A stretch of DNA of 64,000 nucleotides, taken from positions 1,723 to 65,722 of the forward strand of contig DF241098.1 in assembly GCA_000507305.1 (NCBI GenBank). Reading direction: 5' to 3'. This document shows, piece by piece, positions 53,080 to 64,000 of this stretch (position 1 is its first letter; every line of letters begins with the position of its first letter). The notes below the pieces were generated by a model that saw only the letters and a list, made by a program, of their open reading frames with translations, was not told the DNA's origin and did not search any database. The stretch is from Breviolum minutum Mf 1.05b.01 (lineage: Eukaryota; Sar; Dinophyceae; Suessiales; Symbiodiniaceae). The position numbers and the translations under genes are program-made.

Positions 53080-53175
53080 GTGGCAACTCAAATATTTTTG
53101 GAATTTTCACCCTTATTTGGGGAAATGATCCAATTTGACTAGTATTTTTTAAAGGGGTTGGTTCAACCACCAACT
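53080..53175. repeat. ACCACCAACTAG-family inverted-repeat element
   Basis: Left end CTAGGTGGTGGCAAC and right end GTTCAACCACCAACTAG enclose CACCCTTATTTGGGGAAATGA-type sequence. The same core occurs at about 1270, 1895, 3980, 5043, 45277 and 51663. It is the commonest element family of the window. Confidence 0.75.
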
Positions 53176-53565
53176 AGTTTTTTTGTTCTTTTTCAAAGGT
53201 TCTTTTAAAGGAGGTTTCTTGTGACATCCCAACAAAAACGCAGTAGTTTCTAAGAGCCATTTGGCACCTAGCCTAAAGATGGATGATTTTTGGGGCTTCC
53301 TGGATGGGGCTTCAGTTCGCCTATCTTTCAGGGGCGATGTCTGTTTGTTGTTGGTTTTTTAGGGGAGGGTGACTCTGCATAGATTTGAAGCATTTAAAAT
53401 TTCTACACTATTCGTCCCATAATCATGAGAGTTTGGCGGATCTGTATTTTAGGAGATTCGTTAAGTATACAGTATACATGATAGTCGATAAAAAACAACT
53501 CATTTTCCACCGAAACACGAGAACTGGAATAGAAGGACATACTTACCTCCAAATCAGGTAGACCA

Positions 53566-53680
53566 GGTGATTCAAAGTGACCATCTTATTCCCTTGTTAG
53601 AGGTCACTTAACCTCAACAACCTTTAAAAGGGTCATGGATCACCATCCCGAAAAGGTCACAAACTGCAGAATCACCAGGG
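53566..53680. repeat. CCAGGTGATTCAA-family element
   Basis: Starts ACCAGGTGATTCAAAGTGAC and shares AGAGGTCACTTAACC and CACCATCCC(A/G)AAAAGGTCAC with copies at 2688-2806, 47020-47120 and 57135-57250. 62195-62300 is a copy in the opposite orientation, and 63846-63963 is the most complete. Confidence 0.75.
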
Positions 53681-53894
53681 ACTCTTTTTGGGGGGTGAAT
53701 TTATGAGTCTTAAACACCGAAGCATACTCGGGAGCGACGGGTTTGGAGCGATTCCTTCAAGGTTTCGATCAGCGCATCTGATGACTCAACCAAAAAATGT
53801 GTCTTTTAACCTCGCCTACAAGGGAAAAAAAGACACATCATATCCTCCCCACTTTCCACTTTTTTAGACCAGTCTTTTTTAGTTTTTTTTTGTG

Positions 53895-53921
53895 ATATAT
53901 ACATATATATATATATATATT
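53895..53921. repeat. (AT)n microsatellite
   Basis: TATATACATATATATATATA followed by a T run. It lies just upstream of the acceptor region of the candidate exon at 54048. Confidence 0.8.
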
Positions 53922-54047
53922 TTTTTTTTACAGAATGGTTCTGAAGATATCACCAGGTTTCACTTTAAAAAAAGCAATGTTTTTTTTTAATGCTTCACTC
54001 ACTATACCTCTATTTTTGCTGGTTCTGTTTGCTTTTGCGCCTGTCAG

Positions 54048-54111
54048 GATCTCCCCATGGCGTCGGTGTCGGGTTTGCCCTCGTGAGCCCGAAATTGTGG
54101 TGTTTGGAGAT
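54048..54111 (+). CDS. Candidate exon, frame uncertain
   Basis: A long T/C-rich tract ending GCGCCTGTCAG|G is one of the best acceptors in the window. Two frames are open: SPHGVGVGFALVSPKLW, which keeps phase with the 52979 exon, and RCRVCPREPEIVVFGDAG. The donor is not clear. No family assigned. Confidence 0.33.
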
Positions 54112-55681
54112 GCAGGGGGGTTGCTTAGAGGATCATCCCATTCCCATACCGTACCATGGGACGATTGTATATTTACCTACATGAATGGTTGATTTTTGTG
54201 GGACATGTAGGTAAATATACTCAGGAATTTAGGATACGTGGTGAATAACCATGGTTAGTTTTTGTCCCCTAAGTAGGGTTGTGGGATCCTTTCCAAAAGG
54301 CCTTTCACTCCTTGGCTTATAAATGGGGGCCCATCCTAACCACTTACAAAGTCCTGGGATGATCCTCCAAGTATACACTCCCTGAAACTAACATAGGTGC
54401 AACACTGGGGTTGGTTCAGATGAGTTTCCTTTTGGGATGCCATCTTTTCAGGTGCGAACTGTTAGTTTCAGGGAGGGTTTTTTTTCCATGTATTTCGGGG
54501 TGAAATGTTCAGCCCAGTGGAATTTATATGGGTGAATTGTTTTTTTTTAGCCCAGTGAAAATCCTAATGTATCTTTTTGGCGCCATTGATGAGCGGTGAA
54601 ATATATATATATATATAACTCCATTTAGAACTATATAGTAGGGGCCGACTGTGTTGGAGCTTTCAAAAGTGGGAAGTTATCTTTTGAAATCCATGGTGTT
54701 TGTAATAGAGAAATGGAGCCCCCCAAAAAGAACTAATTGTTGAATACCATGGAGGCTAAAAGTTCCTGGTTAGTTATACCGTTAAACCCCTAGAATACAC
54801 TTGTTGTGAGTGATGAACTAGTAGGGGTTTAAGTGGGGTGTAGAAAAAACTGATTTGTAACTCGGGTTTTCTGCCCCTCTCCCAGCACCAATGGTTCAAG
54901 TCTTAAGGTCTTCACATCCCCATGCAAGTAGAAAACACCATGGGCCGAAACATGCAACTGGTTAAGTTTAAGAAATTGATGCCGAACATCTTACATTACA
55001 TAACTTTGTTTCACAGGGTCATGGGATGGTTGTGGGATTCCAGCTATTAAAAAAGTGGACACTCTGTACATCCAACAGGCTGAGGTACTGGCTGCAAAAG
55101 AGGGATGGATTTGAATCAAAATTTGTGGGCGCTCATCATTTGCTTGAAGCTAATAGTTCAAGGAACCAATGAAGCATCTTAGACTTGGGTTTTCCCGTTG
55201 TGCTGTCTTTTTTTTGAAATGATGTGAAGAGTCTACTGATGGGATGGGGATTGAATGTGTGTTTTCATACAAGCATTGAATGGGGGGACTCTACCCTCCC
55301 TGAAACTAACAGCTCGCACTTAAATCACTTGGGGGGGTTGGTTCGATCGATGCATTTCCGGCTTGGGGTGGGCACCTGCCTCCCTGGCAGAGTGCCTTTG
55401 CTGTTAGTTTTAGGGTTTGGGTAATTTGTTTTGGGGTTCACTTTTTTCCGCTACCCTCCTGCGAAGCAACATATATCCCATGAAAAGTCACGTTTGAAGA
55501 TGATGATTTTCCTTTTCCCAAGGTGGGATGATATGTTAGTTATTCGGAGGGTCTTCAAAAACAGACAGAACCATGGGAACCCCAAAAAACCCATGGAAAT
55601 TTGAAGAAATTTGACACCCCCAATATATGGGTTATAACTTATAACCCCCAAAAAATGAAGGTTTTTCTCTTCCCATGGAAG

Positions 55682-55806
55682 GAGGCCAGCTTTTGCACAA
55701 ACTTGCCTGGACAGCTGCAAGGTACTTGTATCCCGTCCGACACACCTTCATCGATGACCCTGCAGGGCGATTGGATAGCCTCGAGGGCTTTCTACATGAA
55801 CGGCAG
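55682..55806 (+). CDS. Candidate exon (LAWTAARYLYPVRHTF)
   Basis: After a T/C-rich tract and CATGGAAG|G, 125 nt read GQLLHKLAWTAARYLYPVRH then TFIDDPAGRLDSLEGFLHER and Q, ending at a consensus GTGAGA donor in phase 0. Amphipathic-helix pattern and balanced composition make it a convincing exon. No family recognised. Confidence 0.5.
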
Positions 55807-57662
55807 GTGAGAGATGCAAAACAAAAAAAAATCGTGGAAAAGTGGTTGGGGGGAGAGCTACTTTTGTGGCGAAGATGATTAGTTTGTGATGATTGTGATT
55901 GTCAGTTTGGTCTTAAGTATAATACTTATACATATACTTACACCCAGAACCCAAATGACCCCTGAAACAGCCCCAAAACAGACGACAAACAGGCAAACAA
56001 GAGGTCGCAACAAGTCAAAATGGCTGAAAATCTATGGCATTTTTGCGTCGGGACCTAGTACTTGGAGGATCATCCCAGGTAGTAAGTGGTTAGTGAACCC
56101 CATTTATAAGGCCATGAAAAGGCCATTTGGAAGGGGGAACAACCCTAAAGGGACTTACTTAACCACGTATCCTAATTCGGATGATCCTCCAAGTAAGGCA
56201 CCAAACTATAAACTTGCTATTTGGTCCATCGGCTGGTAAGTTGGGTTCAACCCCTCATCCTCATCCTCAAGGAAGATATGCTCTTCACATCGGCGGTTGG
56301 TTTTGAGTCGATTTGTTCTTTCCCAATGACTGGGGTAATGTTATTTTTGTACAACGGTTTTTTGGTGCTGTTAAAAATGAATTGGGGAGTCTTCAATTTG
56401 TTGGTTCAAAAAAAAAACAATCCACGTACAGTCTTTTATACATATAATAAAAAAATGATCTGTACTTTTGCCAAGTTCCCCTGGCAAACAGTGGTTGATT
56501 TACCAACCTTTGGTGAGACAGCTGCTGGTTACGGCGCTGCCAAGTTCCCGCCTTTACCTCCAAAAAACGGGAGGCGTTTTCCTGTCCTGTGAGCCGGGTC
56601 GAAGAGCCGGGCAGTGGAGTGGAGGTGGATGGATGGTTGGAGATGGAGTTGGGGGATGGTTTTGGGATACATCCCAGGGACTTGGAAGTGGTTAAGTAAC
56701 CCATCCCTGAAACTAACAGTTAAGAAACCTGAAAAGATGGCATTGCCAAAAAGGAAACTCATCTGAACCAACCCCAGTGTTTGCACCTATGTCAGTTTCA
56801 GGGAGTGTATACTTGGAGGATCATCCCAACACTTTGTAAGTGGTTAGGATGGGCCCCCCATGTATATGCCATGGAGTGAGTTTGGCCATTTGGAAGGGGT
56901 GGAAAACAACCCGATTCCTTAGCGGACGAAATCTAAAGATGGTTATTAACCGCGTATCCTAACTGGGATGACCCTCCAAGTTAAAGCCACTGTGATATTG
57001 GGTGAGCGATTTGGAGCCAGGGATGATGTATTCCTACTAAATGAGGAGCCAAAGAATGCCAGAATCCTCAAAATCACAGGATAGATGAAATTGCCAAATT
57101 TCTGGGGGGATCAAAGAATGCAAATGTATGATCGCAGGTGATGCAAAGTGACTTTTTGATTCCTTAGTTGGAGGTCACCTGTCCAACCTTTTAAAGGGTC
57201 ACGTGAACTCACCATCCCAAAGAGGGCAAATCGCAGAATTGTCAGGATTGCATTGTTTGGGTTCCTACAACCGAACCATCCCTGAAAGATGACAATCAAA
57301 GTTTGCGGGCTAGAACCACGAAGATGGTTAAATTTACCATGTCATGGTGCCTAAAATACTTGAAAACAAATTTGAGATTGGCTAACTTGCATGAAAAAAA
57401 GTTTCCTGCAAGGCTGGTAGGTGTTGAAATTTAGGAGTGAAATTTTAACAGAGAAGTTAAAAAAAGACGGACCCAAGGAAGATCCAGGTATATTAAGCAA
57501 GTGGTAGCTAGCTACAGAACCACCTTGCAATCTACTAGGAGTTTTGTCTATTAAGTGTCTTCTTTCTCATTATGAATCACTGGAAACTTGGATTTGGTTA
57601 AAGGTATTTTTTTACTTTGTACCTTTTAAGAGACAAGAGACAAGTCGGAAAACCCAAAGAAT

Positions 57663-57790
57663 CTTATAATGGTAAATTGGTGGGTTTGGGTTGGCGGTTT
57701 GGATTCCTGGAATCCCCTTATGAAAGGGATTGTTACTTAGGGGCATCCCTAGAATCCCAAACCACCAACCCAAAACACCAATTTACCAGT
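57663..57790. repeat. Long imperfect inverted repeat
   Basis: GGTAAATTGGTGGGTTTGGG (57672 onwards) pairs with the CCCAAACCACCAACCCAAAA-CACCAATTTACC end at about 57755-57788. Between the arms GGATTCCTGGAATCCC also forms a small palindrome. Confidence 0.65.
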
Positions 57791-58004
57791 AGCTGAGATA
57801 AGCCATAATTTGGAGCTTCCTTGTGTTTATGTACCCTCTCTGAAACTAACGGTTCGTACCTGAAAAATGGGGATGGTTCACGAAGATGATGTTTTTTTCC
57901 TTTTTCGCCCTGTTTTCAGGGTGTGATTTGTGAGTTTCAGGGAGGGGTAGCCATCCTTTCAACATGTTTTCCCCTCCAAAACGTCCAGCTTTGGAAGCTC
58001 ACAG

Positions 58005-58068
58005 GTGCCTGCGAAGGCAGCTTCAGAGTTGCTTGGATGGCAATAAAAACCAAGAAATGCCAGGGGTT
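58005..58068 (+). CDS. Candidate exon (CLRRQLQSCLDGNKNQ), weak
   Basis: After a pyrimidine-rich stretch and GCTCACAG|G; reads CLRRQLQSCLDGNKNQEMP. The exon may end earlier at a GC donor after GATG. Only composition and splice signals support it. Confidence 0.25.
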
Positions 58069-61000
58069 TTCCTGTGACAATTTGGGCATCTCAAGTCTGA
58101 TGGCTATGGTTTAGATATGCTTTCAACACCAAGAATCCTTAGATGTTTAAAAAGTCTTAACACCCCAACAGATGTATGACAAATATCCTTTTTTTTTCTG
58201 GATATTAGCTTATGATTCAAATTATGAGATCCGGACTCCTCTGAGTATTGGACATCCAGGAAAATATAAAAAACAGTAAGTTATGTAGAGCTTTGGTTTT
58301 CATAAGACCAAAAAGTCGCGGAACTTGTTTTTTGTTGATGGGAGAAACTTGTGGTTTTTTTTGACAAAAGTCCAATCCAGAAGACTGGTTCAAAAACAAC
58401 AGGGAGTTTTTCGGGGGTTCAAGTCGACCATGAAACAAATAGTTTTTTGGAAAAGACCATCATATATTTTAATAGGGATTTATAATCAACAATTCCAGAG
58501 GGACTGTGGTCTTAGAGTCTTTGTCTTTTCGGTTTTTACACAGGAACTCATCAACTGCTTACTCAGTTTATGTGTGTTTTTTATTTCCCATCAAGGCACA
58601 ACCCACAAGAAGTTTCCTAACAGCGAGATGAACATTGAAACAAACCTACCATGTCATCATTTCCACCTATGTTTTCCGATTTCTTGAGATTTTTTGTTGC
58701 CAAACATTTTTGATTTTGACACCTCAACAATTGTGACTAACTAGCTGCTGCCAATGGAAGGGAACGCTCTAAGGAGCGATTTTTTGGCATCTGAAGAATC
58801 CCTTGCCACAGCAATTTGGAGCGGTTTCCCCTAGAAGGCAATATATACCTGGTATATAAGTGGTATATACTGCCAATTGGGCGATTATATATTATCTAGC
58901 ACCCTTTACCAGAACCAGAATGATCCATTGACCCTCATTGACCCAGGATTTTTAATCAGCAGATCTTAGAAATTCGGATCCTTAGGTAACCAAAACATTC
59001 AGACCGACCCCTTCCAATCAGCAGAATCTTAGCACTGAATTACGGCATGGAATTTGTTTGGATGAAAATTTCACCCTCCCCCAAAAAGTGACGCCACAAA
59101 AAAATGACGTGAGAACTAAATCAAATAACCCCTAAATGACACCACAAATGACGCCCCAGATAAACCTATATCCTTCATATATGACTGACGCCCCAAACCA
59201 AATTTGCCCATGAGGAGCCCGCACGACAAATCCACCGCAGCTCCACAGGTTGGGGAGGGGTGGAAAACTTCGGGAAAAAAAGGGCCCCAAGGATGAAGTT
59301 CTATGTGTGATTTCTAGGTGGTGGTTTCATAAATAGGTGTTTCCAAAAATAGGGGTACCCCAAAATGGATGGTTTATAATGGAATTTGAAAACCCTATTA
59401 AAATGGATGATTTGGAGGTACCCCTATTTTCGGAAACATCCATATATTTTTAGTTTTCAGATCCAATTTCGCTACTGCAAGTCTTTTTCAGATGGTTGGA
59501 AACCACCACATTTACATCTTGGACTTGTTTTTTCGGTGATTTTTTGTACGGATTCTACCAAATGCGTGGCCATTTTGCACCACCGTTGGGGAGGATATTT
59601 TTTGGACGTTGCCAGCATCATCAAACAAGCAAATCCAAGATATGTATGATCCCCTTTAGACTTGGGGGTGATAAAGATACCAAAAAAAACATCCCACCCC
59701 CCGTTCAGAAGGTGTTTTATACCCTGCCAAAGTTTAACAGCGAGTTTAGCCCTCAAAAGTGACCCAAACCCAATAGGCAATAGGAAAGGCTTGTCTTCCA
59801 ACCACCATTTTTTCAGGGGCGAGCTGTTAAACTTCAGGGAGGGTAAACTGATGATTTTTTTTGTTGTCAAATGTAAAAATGTGGATACCTCTGGGACCTT
59901 TGCCACCTCCCAGTGATGCAAGTGGTGAACCAGGATGCCATTCGATTTGTTCTAGGCTTGGGGGATTTCTGTTCAAGTTCAAGTTTCCAACTTCTTACTC
60001 GAGGAAACCGGAAAAAATCCCCATATGGATATCTTAGTAGATTAGTTATATAGGTACTTGTTGAATGGTTGATGGAAGGGTTCAAAGGTATATAAAGGTA
60101 AATTGGAATACACCCCTGAAAACTAACATGGAACCTAAGAATGAAGGGTGTGAAGATGATTTTCCTTTCCAAAGTGGTGATTTTCAGGTTCCATGTTAAT
60201 TTTTTGGGGAGTAGCCCTAAATGGCTGGAAGTTTCGATTTTCCATACCTTTGATTAAAACGGTGAAGGTTTTCGACCACAGATATAGGGCAAACTTAGAG
60301 GATCGGGACCCAGGACTTGATCTCCAGTGGTTAGGATGGATCAGCCCCCCATGTATAAACCCGCCATGGAGTGGAGTGAGTTCGGCCAATTTGGAAGGGG
60401 AACAACACACAACACAACCCGATCCTTAGGGGATGAAAACGATCACCATGGTGATTAAGCACTTACATTCCACTTGTATACACTCTGGTAGACTCACATA
60501 GCTGGCTGGAACATGGACCCGGATTGAAGATGTATTTCCTATTGAACATGGGGATATTCCAACCAGCTATGTTAGTTTACCAGAGGGTAATTGGGATGAT
60601 CCTCCAAGTAGGCAACCTGTTTTGATGGGCTATTTTTTTGAGTGCTGGCAGTTGAGGTAAACCCACCTATCTCAAAAAGATGGCAAGTCGATGGTCCTCC
60701 GTTTCTTTTAAAGGACCCAGGACCCAAAGAACAGAACAGGTGGATATGTACAGGCAATGATTGAGCAATGATAAAAAGAACTGTATTTATGGGATTATAC
60801 TACCCAGTTATGTGGTGATTATAATGAACCATGAGAAGGATCCCTATTAAATGGTTTTAGTCTCCGGCCGTGTTTTTTTTCGTGACTCGATTGGTTTGAT
60901 CGGATCATAAGACAAAAACTCCTAGACTCGATTGACGGGGTCAAACCTCAGTACTCCCTGAAGAAAAAAACACCATGTAAAGTCATCAGTGCAAAAGTCT

Positions 61001-61352
61001 GCGCGCAGAAAAGTTGAGTTTATTTTTTTCCAAAGTTGTTGGAACCAACAAGACGACAGGCTGATTGTGGAAATCCCTTATACAAATTTATATGAAGTGG
61101 CGGAAAACGTCGAACCTGATTTTTTTCCAAGAATTTTCACTTGAGCATAGGTAAATTCGTTTTCAATTTTTGCCATAACTTTAAAAAGATCCCTGGAAAA
61201 CAAGTTGCTGTTAAGTTCCATCAACTTTACCCCTAAAACCAGCCACAGGTGCCTAAAAAAATGATACACTATGTTTTCCAGGTCCTTATGCTTTTTAACA
61301 AAAGTCTTAGGGGGGCCAACACCTCGGGGGTTGTTTTTGAAATCGCCAGCAG
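58069..61352. other. Repeat-rich DNA without recognised gene
   Basis: Contains, among others, elements at about 59330-59450 (GGTACCCC/GGGGTACC), 59723-59850 (GTTTAACAGC/GCTGTTAAAC), 60107-60214 (AAAACTAACATGGAACCT/AGGTTCCATGTTAATTTT), 60478-60590 (CTGGTAGACT/AGTTTACCAG, with CAGCT) and 60770-60880. No exon supported. Confidence 0.45.
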
Positions 61353-61394
61353 GCCTCCGAAACGCGAAGTCAGGAGGCTGAGGTGCGACTGGGG
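61353..61394 (+). CDS. Candidate exon (ASETRSQEAEVRLG)
   Basis: After AATCGCCAGCAG|G, 42 nt in phase 0 read ASETRSQEAEVRLG, followed by a GTGGGT donor. It can join the exon at 62916 in phase. Confidence 0.35.
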
Positions 61395-61456
61395 GTGGGT
61401 TTTGGTGGGATTTTTTGAAAAAACAGGTCTTAGTGGGGCGAATTTTAATAGTGGAT

Positions 61457-61565
61457 ATGGGTGTTTCCTTAAATGGTGGTACTCCCAAAACACCCCAAAA
61501 TGATCATTTTTAGTAGGAAAACCCATATGGTTGTTGGGTACCACCATTTTAGGAAACCCCCATAT
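61457..61565. repeat. GGGTGTTTCCT/AGGAAACCCCC inverted-repeat element
   Basis: Left end ATATGGGTGTTTCCTTAAAT and right end ATTTTAGGAAACCCCCATAT are inverted repeats with few mismatches. A close copy is at 63157-63270 and more diverged relatives at about 59330-59450 and 62322-62410. Confidence 0.85.
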
Positions 61566-62194
61566 AACGAAGGTTAATAGTTAATACACAAGCTAAAATT
61601 AACATATAGTCCCTTTCAAAAGAAGGATGCTTGGGAAAACGAATTGCTCCCCTGTTGGGTTAAAACAGGTTATTTTCCGGTGCGAGCTGTCGAGGGTTTT
61701 TTGCCTCTAAGAATCCGAAGACCTCCTCAATCCAGGACCCGAAAAACACCCCTGCGATTCATACAGGTTCATTCACCCGAAACCATTTGGAGGGTTTTTT
61801 TTTGGGATTTTTCAGGCGGGTAGAAACTTCAAAGGTGTCGTCATCACCAGGGGGATTTTATGGGGATCAATATGTTTCCTTAAAACCCTGGGCAGTGAAG
61901 CAGGGCATTCAAAGTATAGTCCCCTGGAAATTTGTTGATTCTAAAGCCTTACTCAAAACACTGCTCCTTACGGAAATACTGAAATACATGAAGCACCATT
62001 CTACCGTGTGATTTTGAGAATTGTGGATTTCTTTAGCTTGCGTTCCTGTCGCCAATCCGGTGACGTGTCCATGGCTAGCCATCATCCCTGTTTTTTTTTG
62101 GGGGGTGGGTGGGAGGAAGAGCCAAACCCATCTCATCCATCCATGATCCATCATCTCTTATCATCTTCAAAAAACAACTGAAAAATAAGCACCA

Positions 62195-62300
62195 CCAGGT
62201 GATTCTTTGTGCCCTTTTTGGGATGGTGAAAACTTGACCCTTTCAAAGGTTGTTGGTGACCTCCATCGTGGGGATAAAAAGATCATTTTGAATCACCTGG
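62195..62300. repeat. CCAGGTGATTC-family element, inverted orientation
   Basis: Ends CCAGGTGATTC and GAATCACCTGG are perfect 11-bp inverted repeats. The interior GGGATGGTGAAAACTTGACCC is the reverse complement of the interior of the other family members. Confidence 0.85.
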
Positions 62301-62915
62301 ACCATGCGTTGTTGCCATATGGAGGTTTCCAAAAATGGTGGCACCCCCAAATCATCCATTTTAATAGGGTTTTCCATTATAAACCATCCATTTTCCTATT
62401 TTTGGAAGTTCGCATATATTTCATTTCTTTTGGAAAAGAACAGCCAGTCCCCGGAAATATCCCCAGCCGCCATCCCGTCTGGTGGCCTTTTTTTTCAGCG
62501 ACCAACTCGCTAAGGTCACCCCAAATGGTGGTGAAAAGTAAGGGAATCCACCCAAAAATTCAGGTTAGGAATTCCAGATCTTTTTGTTTGCCCAGATTGA
62601 TCAAACTGAGATTGACTGGAAATCCCTATTGAAACGGGCTAAGCGTTTCATCCCCCTATAATATGTACATAATCCATAAGGGAAAAATCTGTCCCATCCA
62701 TGATCCATCAACGGATTTTTCACCTTTTACAATCACCCAATTGGCAGGATATACTGAGTTACTGCTTACAGACCAGGTATACATGCCTTTTATGGGGTTA
62801 TATCAAAAGAACCAGGATAATCCATTGATTGTATCTTTAAATTGTGAGAAAAAACAGGCATGTGGCATCCATAGATCTATGAATCCGTCCATCTTCCGGG
62901 TTTGTTGAATTTCAG

Positions 62916-63012
62916 GAATCGGATTGCAGCACGGTGGACACGGGCTCCTTACATGATGTGCCCCACACGCCCGAGTTGGAACCGGCCACGGCGCGGCTTG
63001 GCATTGAAATCA
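62916..63012 (+). CDS. Candidate exon, acidic (HDVPHTPELEPATARLGIEI)
   Basis: After GTTGAATTTCAG|G, 97 nt read ESDCSTVDTGSLHDVPHTPE, then LEPATARLGIEI, ending at a GTGAAG donor. GC-rich against its flanks, acidic, probably a disordered or linker region. Phase fits the 61353 exon. No family recognised. Confidence 0.48.
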
Positions 63013-63845
63013 GTGAAGAAAACACACCAGTTGGTTCATACGCCGTTAACAAGGATGACCATCCCATTAGCATTTCTTAAGGATCACCATTGGATCATTT
63101 CCCCAAGCTTCGGGGTAAAAATGAACATATTTGAAACCACCTCTTAGTTATGTTATATGGGTGTTTCCTGAAATGGCGGGTTTTCCCCCCATTTCACACC
63201 CCAAAATGATGATTTTTAGTAGGAAAACCCAATGGTTGTTGGGTACCACTATTTTAGGAAACCCCCATATGGATGGATTTCCTATTGAAGGCAGGATGAC
63301 CATCCCCCAATGGTTTTAATTAAGGGAAACCAACTGGTTTCATAAGCCCTGATCATAAGGGACCCCGGCTATTTCTGGGGAGGGGAGTACGGTAGGGGCT
63401 GGTTGGTTGACTATAGACAAATGGAACCCTCCACAAATTGGCTGGGCTCATGAGCAACGGATGACCATTTTCCCTACGAAATGACGAGCAGATGAACAAG
63501 TGGTTGGGGATTGAGCACCCAGCCAGCCCTTTGGATTTGTTTTTTTAGGTGATTTCTTATATGGATTGGGATCCCATGGGATGAAAATCACCATTGAACA
63601 CACCATCATTTTAAGGGAAGTCAATATTTTTGAGGTTCACTTTTTCCCCAAGCATCAAACGGCCTAAATCGCATATCCAAGCAAAGAAAATGGTGGGTTA
63701 AGGAGTCCATTATGACGAATTGAAAGAGGCGACCAAAATGGCGGTAGTGATTTCATAGGGGAAGTGTCTCCGAAAATGCCCAATAAAGTCTAGTTTTCTT
63801 TGTTGCAGGGATCATTGAGTTACCTATTTGTGGAATCAATCTTCA

Positions 63846-63963
63846 CCAGGTGATTCAAGCCGTTACCTTTTGATCCCCGATCGTTGGAGGTCACGTTGTC
63901 AACCTCTGAGTTCGGGTCACGTGAACTCACCATCCCAAAAAGGTCACGGCTTGAATCACCTGG
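63846..63963. repeat. CCAGGTGATTCAAGCCGT element with perfect 18-bp terminal repeats
   Basis: CCAGGTGATTCAAGCCGT (63846-63863) and ACGGCTTGAATCACCTGG (63946-63963) are exact inverted repeats. The interior contains GGAGGTCACGT and ACGTGAACTCACCATCCC. This is the best-preserved member of its family in the window. Confidence 0.92.
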
Positions 63964-64000
63964 CGGCCGCAAATGTTGCGGGGGCAAATTTCAGGGCTTT

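Noticed and set aside
52979..54111. PARP catalytic domain from VLCRV and REPEIVVFGDAG
   Set aside because: The two segments do not share a reading phase across the best splice sites, and the HYE-type catalytic residues and a YPEY motif were not found.

Overview
The window is nuclear DNA from a dinoflagellate, most likely a member of the Symbiodiniaceae. Three things in the sequence point there. A 22-nt dinoflagellate spliced leader lies at 18950-18971. Genes are cut into very short exons whose 3' splice sites almost always read AG|G, with GC as well as GT donors. Introns are packed with short inverted-repeat (introner/MITE-like) elements. No rRNA, tRNA or prokaryotic feature was found, and nearly all long open frames outside 19-43 kb are repeat artefacts.

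Layout. (1) 4153-9827, + strand: seven exons, all joining in phase, of a class I SAM-dependent methyltransferase; a possible extra 5' exon lies at 982-1041. (2) 9.8-15 kb: mostly repeats, with two weak candidate exons on the - strand. (3) 15127-48677, + strand: nine exons of the V-type H+-ATPase proteolipid (subunit c). About 150 codons are spread over 33.5 kb. (4) Nested in V-ATPase intron 3 (18537-25462): the spliced leader, a broken gene of the dinoflagellate [15 protein letters not shown] family, a two-exon Ser/Asp-rich gene (20752-21458) and a 157-161 aa ORF (22124-22609). (5) Nested in V-ATPase intron 6 (28271-45786, 17.5 kb): a minisatellite running into a 238-bp assembly gap; a decayed array of genes with an AlkB-like 2-oxoglutarate/Fe(II) dioxygenase domain (two long copies and several fragments); at least twelve copies of a ~50-bp spacer repeat; a ~600-bp segmental repeat; long hairpins; a ubiquitin-like N-terminal fragment; and a ~356-aa helical ORF. 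(6) 48.7-64 kb: repeat-rich DNA with isolated + strand exon candidates, one resembling a pentatricopeptide repeat.

The V-ATPase proteolipid and the methyltransferase look like working host genes. The nested material in introns 3 and 6 differs in base composition and repeat content and consists largely of broken copies, so these introns appear to have collected retro- or segmentally duplicated gene fragments. Exon coordinates are read by eye from conserved protein motifs, reading phase and splice signals. They can be a few bases off where AG|G ambiguity exists.
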